Shown here one piece after another: positions 1-5,085 of a stretch of 5,085 bases of DNA. Origin of the DNA: Oscillospiraceae bacterium (GTDB taxonomy: Bacteria; Bacillota; Clostridia; Oscillospirales; UBA929); NCBI GenBank assembly GCA_031271525.1, contig JAISVO010000016.1, forward strand, positions 1-5,085, written 5' to 3'. Positions within the stretch are counted from its first letter, which is position 1. Each line of letters starts with the position of its first letter. The notes below the pieces were generated by a model. That model had not been told where the DNA came from. It saw only the letters and a list, made by a program, of their open reading frames with translations, and searched no databases. The translations under genes were made by a program, and so were the position numbers.

Positions 1-595
1 GAGTGAAAAAATCGGTACCAAATTTCTCAATAACACCTTTGTTAATATCCAAAAACTCCTGATTATCAAGGTAATTAGCTTTACAGTTAACAGCTGTTAA
101 ACCGGTATTTTGAGACAAATCCAGCATTGTTAATAAGTTATTACTGCAATCTAATACTTTCAGTGCGGTTTGCTTACTTACATCTAACGAGCTTAACAGA
201 TTGTTTTGGCAACCTAGATTCTTCAACTTAGGTTCATTACTCAAAATCAACTTTGTCAATTGATTGGATCCACAGTATAACCCTTCTAATGATGTGTTTT
301 TGCTCACATCCAGCTCGGTGAGTTCATTACCTTCACATACAAGAGTAGTCAACCCGGTGAAATATTCAATGCCTTTGAGACTGGAAATTTCTTTATTGCC
401 TATATTAAGCTCTTTGATTGTCTTTACAAAATCTTTTGTTATTTCCTGATCTTGATACAGTTCATGCAATGCGGCGGCAAAGTTCGCGTCCGAGATAAAC
501 TCAATATCACTCGCAGCAGCAACGCCCGGTACCGTGCCGGGCGTCAGTGCCAGCAGCAGTACTGTTATCAAAGCCAAAGCTGTTGTACGTTTCAT
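1..595 (-). CDS. Secreted leucine-rich repeat protein, internalin J-like cysteine-ladder type (N-terminal part, runs off left edge)
   Basis: The reading frame starts at an ATG at 595–593 on the minus strand, nine bases after a perfect AGGAGG (610–605), and stays open for 198 residues to the window edge; the C-terminus is missing. Residues 1–28 form a Sec signal peptide: MKR, then a hydrophobic core (about residues 6–19) and an A-x-A site at 26–28. There is no lipobox cysteine, so the product should be exported and not a lipoprotein. Residues 30–81 resemble the cap preceding LRRs in many Firmicute surface proteins (S-S-L-K-G-I-E-Y-F at 71–79). Five repeats of exactly 21 residues follow, with leucines at 82, 103, 124, 145 and 166 and cysteines at 87, 108, 129, 150 and 171. 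The pattern L-x-x-L-x-C-x-x-N-x-L-x-x-L-D-V-S is that of internalin J-type LRRs. By inference it is a protein-binding surface or secreted factor; ligand and anchoring are unknown because the C-terminus is not visible. Bases 1–480 are only about 35% GC, unlike the neighbouring operon. Confidence 0.88.
   Translation of the reverse strand, partial: MKRTTALALITVLLLALTPGTVPGVAAASDIEFISDANFAAALHELYQDQEITKDFVKTIKELNIGNKEISSLKGIEYFTGLTTLVCEGNELTELDVSKNTSLEGLYCGSNQLTKLILSNEPKLKNLGCQNNLLSSLDVSKQTALKVLDCSNNLLTMLDLSQNTGLTAVNCKANYLDNQEFLDINKGVIEKFGTDFFT
38..352 (-). repeat. Five tandem 21-residue leucine-rich repeats with a cysteine ladder
   Basis: These are protein-level repeats within the LRR gene. Units begin at L82, L103, L124, L145 and L166, each 63 bases long with no indels, and each carries a cysteine at unit position 6 (C87, C108, C129, C150, C171). 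The first four units keep an Asn at position 9 and a Leu at position 11. The fifth degenerates after its Asn (C-K-A-N-Y-L), and a less regular stretch follows to the window edge. In internalin J, stacked cysteines at this position line the concave inner core and replace a hydrophobic ladder; that structural reading is transferred from family knowledge. Confidence 0.85.
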
Positions 596-604
596 CACAG
601 TCAA

Positions 605-610
605 CCTCCT
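605..610 (-). promoter_or_regulatory. Ribosome binding site of the LRR gene
   Basis: The minus strand reads AGGAGG here, a perfect anti-Shine-Dalgarno match, nine bases before the ATG at 595. It fixes the start codon, which is also the only one that gives a complete signal peptide. Confidence 0.85.
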
Positions 611-671
611 GTTTCTTAGCGGCGTCTCCGGCGTCCGAATTACAGCCTTCTTATATATGACTATCGTACCA

Positions 672-700
672 ATTGTACCGTAACTTTACCGCTTTCGCAA
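672..700 (-). promoter_or_regulatory. Probable sigma-A promoter of the LRR gene
   Basis: On the minus strand a -35 box TTGCGA (700–695) and a -10 box TACAAT (677–672) are separated by exactly 17 bases. They match consensus at 4/6 and 5/6 positions. Transcription would begin near 665 and give a leader of about 70 bases before the start codon. A GTACC repeat overlaps the -10 box (see findings). This is a pattern match only. Confidence 0.55.
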
Positions 701-756
701 GATTTATTTGCCGATTTAGGCATCTTATACAAACCATAATTTCGTTCAATTTCTAG

Positions 757-765
757 TGATATAAT
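757..765 (+). promoter_or_regulatory. Possible distal ileS promoter (extended -10)
   Basis: The string TGATATAAT is a perfect extended -10 element (TG, one base, TATAAT). No good -35 box lies 16–18 bases upstream, which extended -10 promoters can tolerate. A start near 772 would give a leader of roughly 140 bases containing two potential hairpins. A short TATAAT in an AT-rich spacer can occur by chance, so this is tentative. Confidence 0.35.
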
Positions 766-840
766 CCCCGTTGTGACCATAGACATCCGCTCGACTGTAC
801 AAATCGACCATTTCCATCGTAGGACACGCCACTACGAACC

Positions 841-864
841 GGCGGGGGTTGTTGACAGCCCGCC
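841..864 (+). other. GC-rich inverted repeat overlapping the ileS -35 box
   Basis: GGCGGG (841–846) can pair with CCCGCC (859–864) around a 12-base loop that contains the TTGACA -35 box of the proximal ileS promoter. A short T run (870–873) follows after five bases. It could act as a weak attenuator for transcripts from the distal promoter, but the stem is only six pairs and the T run is short and detached, so function is uncertain. Confidence 0.3.
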
Positions 865-881
865 CCTCCTTTTGGTATACT
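852..881 (+). promoter_or_regulatory. Main promoter of the ileS–lspA–rluD operon
   Basis: A perfect -35 hexamer TTGACA (852–857) lies 18 bases before a TATACT -10 hexamer (876–881, 5/6 match). Initiation would be near 888, leaving a leader of only about 23 bases that is mostly the ribosome site. Such a transcript has no room for a T-box or other structured leader. No other strong plus-strand promoter is visible before lspA or rluD, so this probably drives all three genes. Confidence 0.75.
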
Positions 882-896
882 ATATTCAACGTAGGT

Positions 897-903
897 AGGA
901 GGG
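897..903 (+). promoter_or_regulatory. Ribosome binding site of ileS
   Basis: AGGAGGG lies seven bases before the ATG at 911. This optimal site and spacing decides the ileS start. Confidence 0.85.
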
Positions 904-910
904 TACCCAG

Positions 911-3631
911 ATGGATTACAACCAGACACTCAATCTCCCCAAGACCGAATTCCCGATGCGGGCTTCGCTCGCGAAGCGGGAACCGGAGGCGCTGCCCCGC
1001 TTCAAAGGTATTTACGCCGAGCTGATAGAACAGAACAAAGGGAAGCCGTCTTTTATCCTGCACGACGGCCCGCCCTTCTCCAACGGCAGCATCCACGCGG
1101 GCACGGCGCTGAACAAGATTTTGAAGGATTTTATTATCCGTTATAAAAACATGACCGGGTTTTTCGCCCCCTATGTTCCGGGCTGGGACAACCACGGGAT
1201 GCCGATCGAGAGCGCCATCATCAAGAAGCAGAAACTCGACCGGGGAAAGATGACGATCCCGGAATTCCGCAGCGCCTGTGCGGCGTTCGCCGAACGCTAC
1301 GTCAACGAGCAGCGGGAGCAGTTCATCCGGCTGGGCGTGCTGGGCGACTGGGATCACCCCTATTTGACGATGGACCCCGCGTTTGAAGCGCGGGAGGTGC
1401 GTATTTTCGGCGAGATGTACCAAAAAGGGTTGATCTACAAAGGTCTCAAGCCGGTCTATTGGTGCACCCATGACCGCACGGCCCTCGCCGAAGCCGAGAT
1501 CGAGTACCGGGACGAACCCTGCGAGTCCATTTATGTAAAATTTCCCGTCAAGGACGATAAAGGGCTGTTCGCCCCGCACGGTGCGCTGGAAAAGACCTTC
1601 TTTGTCATCTGGACCACCACCACGTGGACCCTTCCCGGCAATGTCGCGATCTGCCTCCACCCTGCGTTGGAGTACAGCCTGACCGAAGCCGGCGGGGAAC
1701 GCTATCTCCTCGCGACCGACCTGCTCCCGGCCGTCGCGAAGGCCGCCGGATGGAGCGGCTATCAAGTGCTGGCAACGTTCAAGGGGCACGAGATGGAATA
1801 TCTGACGGCAAGACACCCCTTTCTGGAACGGGACAGCTTGATCATCAACGGCACGCATGTCACGGCGGAGAGCGGCACCGGCTGCGTGCACACCGCGCCG
1901 GGCCACGGCGCCGAGGACTACGCCGTCGGGTTGAATTATAAACTGCCGATGCCCGTGCCGGTGGACGACGCCGGAATGATGACAGAAGACGCCGGTTCGG
2001 TCTGCGCCGGCCTCCGCTACGACAAGGCGAATATCGCGATATTCAACCATTTGAAGGAAACCGGGTTGCTGCTGGCATCCGAGACAATCAAACACACCTA
2101 TCCTCACTGCTGGCGGTGCGACAACCCGATTCTCTTCCGCGCGACTCCGCAGTGGTTCGCGTCGGTGGACAGTATTAAGGATAAAGCCTGCGAAGAGGTG
2201 GAGAAGGTCTCGTGGCTTCCGGCGTGGGGTAAGGAACGGATGCTCGCGATGGTACGGGAACGGAGCGACTGGTGTATCTCCCGTCAGCGCCACTGGGGGC
2301 TTCCCATCCCGGTATTTTACTGCGGCGACTGCGGCAAACCGGTCTGCACCTCCGAGACGATCGATACGGTGGCGAACCTGTTTGCGGCCAGCGGTTCCAA
2401 CGTCTGGTACGAACGGGAAAATCTGCTGCCGGACGGCTTCGCCTGCCCCCACTGCGGCGGGAAATCGTTTACCAAGGAGACCGACACGCTGGACGGCTGG
2501 TTCGACTCCGGTTCGACCCACGACGCGGTCCTCCGCACACGGGGCGACCTGCGCTGGCCAAGCGATGTCTATCTGGAGGGGAGCGACCAATTCCGGGGTT
2601 GGTTCCAATCCAGCTTGCTGACAGCGGTCGCCACCGGGGAGGGCAAAGCCCCCTATGGCAAGGTAATCATGAACGGCTGGGTGGTGGACGGCGAGGGCCG
2701 TAAGATGAGCAAATCCCTCGGCAACGGAGTGGATCCGGTGGCGGTCTGCGCCGAGAGCGGCGCGGATATCCTCCGGCTCTGGGTTGCTTCCAGCGATTAC
2801 CACAGCGACATCCGGCTGTCCAAGAATATCTTGAAGCAATTGGGCGACGTCTACTTGAAGATTCGGAATACCTGCCGGTTTTTGATCGGGAACCTCTACG
2901 ACTACACGCCGAAAGCGGGCGGTCCGGAGCTGAGCAATCTGGACAGATGGGCGCTGGCCCGTTTGGAGGAGCTACGGCTAAAGGTTCTGGACGGCTACGA
3001 GGCTTACGAGTTCCACACCATTTTCCACGCGGTGCACAATTTCTGCGTGCTCGACATGAGCAACTTCTACCTTGACATCGTGAAGGACACGCTCTACTGC
3101 GAGACGGCCGATTCCCCCGAGCGCCGTGCCGTACAGTCGGTCCTCCGCGCCGTGCTGGATACCCTCACCCGCCTGATCGCGCCGGTGCTGGCGTTCACCG
3201 GTGAGGAGATCTGGGCGTTCGTCCCGGAGGCCGGTGCCGAAAGCCCCCTCTTCGCCGGAATGCCGGGGCCTGTCAGCGGCGAGTACCGCCGCGGCGTCAT
3301 TGACACAATCTTTGAAACGGTCCGTCCGGCGGTCAACAAAGCCTTGGAAGAGGCGCGGGCCGATAAGGTAATCGGAAAACCCTTGGAGGCGGCGGTCGCA
3401 ATCTCCCTGACGCCCGAGCTGTATGAGGAACTGCTGCCCCATACGGAGCTGTTGCAGAAGTGCTGCATCGTCTCGGCGGTGACTCTCCGTAAAGGCGATT
3501 CACTTGCTGTTGAGGTGAGCCGCGCGCCCGGTGATAAATGCGAACGCTGCTGGGGCTACTTCACCGACCTTGGGACGAACCCGGAGCATCCCACCCTTTG
3601 TAAACGCTGCACCCGGGCGGTGACCGAATGA
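911..3631 (+). CDS. ileS: Isoleucyl-tRNA synthetase (class I, bacterial type with C-terminal zinc module)
   Basis: This cytoplasmic enzyme charges tRNA-Ile with isoleucine using ATP and hydrolyses mischarged Val-tRNA. The 906-residue protein is near the usual bacterial length and appears complete. Visible landmarks are: the N-terminal T-L-N-L-P-K-T-E-F-P-M-R block (6–17); the Rossmann-fold signature region G-P-P-F-S-N-G (53–59) leading to H62-A63-G64-T65; P-G-W-D-N-H-G-M-P-I-E (90–100); the CP1 editing domain with a Thr-rich W-T-T-T-T-W-T (234–240) and G-H-G-A-E-D-Y (331–337, an acidic residue here is the likely editing Asp); W-C-I-S-R-Q-R-H-W-G (454–463); a CxxC pair set at C471/C474 and C512/C515; D-G-W-F-D-S-G (528–534); an intact KMSKS loop (598–602); an anticodon-binding helical domain (about 680–830); and a C-terminal zinc knuckle C877/C880/C897/C900, typical of the mupirocin-sensitive IleS1 type. 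The oddity is HAGT where HIGH is expected. It is the first gene of an operon and overlaps lspA by four bases. Confidence 0.98.
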   Translation: MDYNQTLNLPKTEFPMRASLAKREPEALPRFKGIYAELIEQNKGKPSFILHDGPPFSNGSIHAGTALNKILKDFIIRYKNMTGFFAPYVPGWDNHGMPIESAIIKKQKLDRGKMTIPEFRSACAAFAERYVNEQREQFIRLGVLGDWDHPYLTMDPAFEAREVRIFGEMYQKGLIYKGLKPVYWCTHDRTALAEAEIEYRDEPCESIYVKFPVKDDKGLFAPHGALEKTFFVIWTTTTWTLPGNVAICLHPALEYSLTEAGGERYLLATDLLPAVAKAAGWSGYQVLATFKGHEMEYLTARHPFLERDSLIINGTHVTAESGTGCVHTAPGHGAEDYAVGLNYKLPMPVPVDDAGMMTEDAGSVCAGLRYDKANIAIFNHLKETGLLLASETIKHTYPHCWRCDNPILFRATPQWFASVDSIKDKACEEVEKVSWLPAWGKERMLAMVRERSDWCISRQRHWGLPIPVFYCGDCGKPVCTSETIDTVANLFAASGSNVWYERENLLPDGFACPHCGGKSFTKETDTLDGWFDSGSTHDAVLRTRGDLRWPSDVYLEGSDQFRGWFQSSLLTAVATGEGKAPYGKVIMNGWVVDGEGRKMSKSLGNGVDPVAVCAESGADILRLWVASSDYHSDIRLSKNILKQLGDVYLKIRNTCRFLIGNLYDYTPKAGGPELSNLDRWALARLEELRLKVLDGYEAYEFHTIFHAVHNFCVLDMSNFYLDIVKDTLYCETADSPERRAVQSVLRAVLDTLTRLIAPVLAFTGEEIWAFVPEAGAESPLFAGMPGPVSGEYRRGVIDTIFETVRPAVNKALEEARADKVIGKPLEAAVAISLTPELYEELLPHTELLQKCCIVSAVTLRKGDSLAVEVSRAPGDKCERCWGYFTDLGTNPEHPTLCKRCTRAVTE

Positions 3632-4161
3632 CCGGGGTCCCGCCGCGCCACTCCAAACCGCTGCAAAAGCTCTGGCTTCTGCTGGCGCTCCCCGCCGTGG
3701 CGCTGGATCAGCTTGTAAAGCGCTGGATCACACAGGCAGCCGAGGCGCGGGGGTTTTCCCCACTGCATTTCCCCTTTCTTCCGGGATTGAATCTCACCTA
3801 TACCGAGAACACCGGCGCGGCGTTCTCCCTCTTCCGGAATTCCCGCTGGTTTTTGGTCGCCGTGTCCGCCCTTGCCGTCGCGCTGATTCTCTTCGCGGTG
3901 TTCAAGGGTTGGATTCAGGGGAAACTAGGGGTCGCCAGTATCTCCTGCGTGCTGGGCGGCGCGTTGGGCAACCTGATCGACCGGGCGTTTTTGGGGTACG
4001 TCGTCGATATGTTTGAATTCACTTTTGTCAGCTTCGCGATCTTCAACGTGGCCGACATCTTCGTCACAATTGGCGGGATATGCTTCTGCCTGTATCTCCT
4101 CCTTGAATCGAGAAAGAGGGAACCCGATGCCGCAGTGGACGAAAACAGTACGGGACAGTAA
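3628..4161 (+). CDS. lspA: Lipoprotein signal peptidase (signal peptidase II, prolipoprotein aspartyl protease)
   Basis: LspA removes the signal peptide from diacylglyceryl-modified prolipoproteins in the cytoplasmic membrane, after Lgt has acted. The 177-residue product has the family landmarks: L-D-Q-L-V-K-R-W (26–33), N-T-G-A-A-F (61–66), G-N-L-I-D-R with catalytic Asp118 (114–119), and F-N-V-A-D with catalytic Asp143 (139–143). Four membrane segments can be placed at about 14–29, 74–92, 100–117 and 136–159, with a charged cytoplasmic tail. Length is normal and nothing essential is missing. The ATG overlaps the ileS stop as ATGA; only a modest GGGCGG precedes it (3615–3620), so translation probably depends on coupling to ileS. 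The ileS–lspA pairing also occurs in Escherichia coli, and lspA followed by an RluD-like gene occurs in Bacillus. Confidence 0.97.
   Translation: MTGVPPRHSKPLQKLWLLLALPAVALDQLVKRWITQAAEARGFSPLHFPFLPGLNLTYTENTGAAFSLFRNSRWFLVAVSALAVALILFAVFKGWIQGKLGVASISCVLGGALGNLIDRAFLGYVVDMFEFTFVSFAIFNVADIFVTIGGICFCLYLLLESRKREPDAAVDENSTGQ
4115..4120 (+). promoter_or_regulatory. Ribosome binding site of the pseudouridine synthase gene, inside lspA
   Basis: AGAGGG lies within the last codons of lspA, six bases before the ATG at 4127. It supports this start over the longer upstream in-frame ATG at 4013, which has no such site. Confidence 0.65.
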
Positions 4162-5029
4162 CAGCCGGATCGACGTCTTTCTCGCGAACACGGGTCCGCT
4201 GTCCCGGAGCGCGGTTGAGCGGCTGATCGTTACAAATCGCGTGACCGTCAACAATGTCATCGCGCGGAAAAGCCACCGGGTCTCGCCCGGAGAAGTCATC
4301 ACGGTGGACGAGCCGGACCCCCTTCCCTCCGAGGCCGAACCCGAGGACATCCCCTTGGAGGTTATCTATGAGGACGCCGACCTGCTGGTGATCAACAAGC
4401 AACCGGGGCTGGCGGTCCACCCTTCCCCCGGGCACGAGAGCGGTACCCTCGTCAACGCCCTCCTCGCCTACTGCGGGGACAGCCTGTCGGGGGTCGGCGG
4501 GGTCAAGCGCCCCGGGATCGTTCACCGGCTGGATAAGGACACCGCCGGATTGATGGTCGTCGCGAAAAACGACGCGACCCATGTGGCGCTGTCTTCGGCG
4601 CTCAAAAAACACGAGGTGCTCCGCGTATACGAAGCCCTCGCGCGCGGCAAGATAGGTCAGGAAGCATTTACCATATCGGCCCCGTTGGGACGTCACCCCG
4701 CCGACCGGAAAAAGCAGGCGGTCCTCCCCGGCGGGCGGGAAGCCGTCACCCATGTGAACGTTCTGGCGCGGTATCCCGGCTACACGCATCTGGAGTGCCG
4801 CCTCGAAACGGGACGGACCCACCAGATACGGGTCCACTTGGCGCACATCGGGCACCCGTTGGCGGGAGACACCCGTTACGGCGGAAAGGCCGGCGAGTTG
4901 GGGCTTTCAGCGCAGTGCCTTTTCGCGCGCGATCTGGCGTTTATCCATCCCCGTTCCGGAACAGAGTTACATTTCTCCGCTGGGTGTCCGGATTTTTTTC
5001 GATATGCACTTGCAAAGTTTTCAAAGTAA
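4127..5029 (+). CDS. rluD: RluA/RluD-family RNA pseudouridine synthase (YlyB-like)
   Basis: This family isomerises specific uridines to pseudouridine in 23S rRNA (RluD, RluC) or tRNA/rRNA (RluA). The 300-residue product has an N-terminal S4 RNA-binding domain (about 13–60, S-R-I-D-V-F-L-A through G-E-V-I-T-V) and an RluA catalytic domain (about 75–290). The catalytic motif is H133-R-L-D-K-D-T-A-G with nucleophile Asp136; the later motif R-L-E-T-G-R-T-H-Q-I-R-V-H (225–237) and H-P-L-A-G-D (243–248) are also typical. The frame is open upstream to 4013, but the ATG at 4127 is chosen because AGAGGG (4115–4120) sits six bases before it and the S4 domain starts just after. It overlaps lspA by 35 bases in a different frame. 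The position after lspA matches Bacillus ylyB. The domain layout is that of RluD/RluC, but the exact target uridines cannot be read from sequence, so the symbol is a family-level label. Confidence 0.93.
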   Translation: MPQWTKTVRDSNSRIDVFLANTGPLSRSAVERLIVTNRVTVNNVIARKSHRVSPGEVITVDEPDPLPSEAEPEDIPLEVIYEDADLLVINKQPGLAVHPSPGHESGTLVNALLAYCGDSLSGVGGVKRPGIVHRLDKDTAGLMVVAKNDATHVALSSALKKHEVLRVYEALARGKIGQEAFTISAPLGRHPADRKKQAVLPGGREAVTHVNVLARYPGYTHLECRLETGRTHQIRVHLAHIGHPLAGDTRYGGKAGELGLSAQCLFARDLAFIHPRSGTELHFSAGCPDFFRYALAKFSK

Positions 5030-5038
5030 CGGTATAAT
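5010..5038 (+). promoter_or_regulatory. Sigma-A promoter for the downstream MreB/Mbl-like gene
   Basis: TTGCAA (5010–5015) and a perfect TATAAT (5033–5038) are separated by exactly 17 bases. The -35 box and most of the spacer lie in the last codons of the pseudouridine synthase gene, whose stop is at 5027–5029. A start near 5045 would give a leader of about 20 bases. No terminator separates the operon from this promoter, so readthrough is also possible. Confidence 0.75.
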
Positions 5039-5065
5039 ATACAAAGAGAAAGGGTGTTGTCATCG

Positions 5066-5085
5066 GTGTTCAGCAGGGATATTGG
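5066..5085 (+). CDS. mreB: Start of an MreB/Mbl-family cell-shape protein (runs off right edge)
   Basis: Only the first seven codons are in the window: a GTG start (5066–5068) followed by F-S-R-D-I-G. Family N-termini in Firmicutes commonly read M-F-x-R/K-D-I/L-G-I-D-L-G-T-A, the beginning of the actin-like ATP-binding fold, and this fits at every visible position. A site AAGGGTG (5050–5056) lies nine bases upstream, and a strong promoter precedes it. MreB/Mbl filaments guide lateral cell-wall synthesis at the membrane. An alternative in-frame GTG at 5054 would add four residues (V-L-S-S) and would overlap the ribosome site. Seven residues are thin evidence, so the identity is an inference from the motif and the well-formed initiation signals. 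Confidence 0.5.

Larger units (their letters stand above)
596..910. other. Divergent intergenic region between the LRR gene and ileS
   Basis: These 315 bases hold no credible coding frame. They contain the minus-strand promoter and leader of the LRR gene (596–700), a possible distal plus-strand extended -10 promoter (757–765), a short hairpin (817–837), a GC-rich inverted repeat (841–864) and the main ileS promoter (852–881). I looked for the conserved T-box bulge/antiterminator sequence (AGGGTGGNACCGCG-like) expected in a classical ileS leader and did not see one, nor any recognisable riboswitch. Confidence 0.8.

Noticed and set aside
264..449. 61-codon plus-strand frame inside the LRR region
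   Set aside because: It is the reverse-strand reading of the LRR repeats, Ser/Leu-rich from complementing them, with no ribosome site.
841..873. Intrinsic terminator before ileS
   Set aside because: The stem is only six pairs with a 12-base loop, and the T run is four bases and separated from the stem; it also overlaps a strong promoter. Kept only as a possible weak attenuator.
596..910. T-box riboswitch expected before a Firmicute ileS
   Set aside because: No AGGGTGGNACCGCG-like element or terminator/antiterminator pair was seen by eye; a covariance search would settle it.
1624..2703. Plus-strand alternative-frame open frames inside ileS
   Set aside because: Arg/Pro/Gly-rich shadows in the wrong frame of a conserved gene.
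746..2839. Very long open frame (697 codons) on the minus strand opposite ileS
   Set aside because: It lies antisense to an unmistakable ileS, has no recognisable motif and an Arg/Val/Gly-rich composition typical of the shadow of a GC-rich gene, and starts in the intergenic region without a good ribosome site.
2978..3468. Minus-strand open frames opposite the 3' part of ileS
   Set aside because: Two overlapping frames antisense to conserved IleS domains, with no motifs or initiation signals; coding shadows.
4013..4126. Upstream extension of the pseudouridine synthase start to the ATG at 4013
   Set aside because: It would lengthen the overlap with lspA to about 150 bases, adds a Ser-rich stretch not typical of the family and lacks a ribosome site; the ATG at 4127 has AGAGGG at six bases.
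4064..4855. 263-codon minus-strand frame opposite lspA and the pseudouridine synthase gene
   Set aside because: Antisense to two conserved genes, no family features and no promoter or ribosome site; a shadow.

Overview
The window looks like chromosomal DNA of a moderately GC-rich member of the Bacillota, most likely a clostridial lineage such as Oscillospirales. The reasons are the Gram-positive style AGGAGG ribosome sites, the sigma-A type promoters, the gene order ileS–lspA–RluD-like synthase (Bacillus has a comparable lspA–ylyB pair), and a cell-wall-type leucine-rich repeat protein next door. The lineage is an inference from sequence style and was not tested by search.

Layout. Bases 1–595 hold, on the minus strand, the N-terminal 198 residues of a secreted leucine-rich repeat protein. 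It runs off the left edge and its repeats have the 21-residue 'cysteine ladder' form known from Listeria internalin J. Bases 596–910 are a divergent intergenic region with a minus-strand promoter for the LRR gene, one or two plus-strand promoters for ileS, and small hairpins. Bases 911–5029 are a tight three-gene plus-strand operon: isoleucyl-tRNA synthetase (ileS, 906 aa), lipoprotein signal peptidase II (lspA, 177 aa, 4-base ATGA overlap with ileS) and an RluA/RluD-family pseudouridine synthase (300 aa, 35-base overlap with lspA). A near-consensus promoter straddles the end of the synthase gene. It precedes a start whose visible product, V/M-F-S-R-D-I-G, fits the N-terminus of the MreB/Mbl cell-shape proteins; that gene runs off the right edge.

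How the genes relate. The operon is housekeeping: tRNA charging, lipoprotein maturation and rRNA/tRNA modification. The two overlaps imply translational coupling. The LRR gene is transcribed separately, is much poorer in GC (about 35% over bases 1–480 by hand count, against 54% in a sampled ileS block, 1021–1260), and looks like accessory or horizontally assembled sequence beside a core operon.

Most notable points: the IleS class I signature reads HAGT instead of HIGH; ileS has a very short leader from its proximal promoter and no visible T-box; and the LRR gene shows a composition step between its signal-peptide region and its repeats. I see no phage, CRISPR, transposon or RNA gene, and no clearly novel system; most of the window is ordinary core genome.
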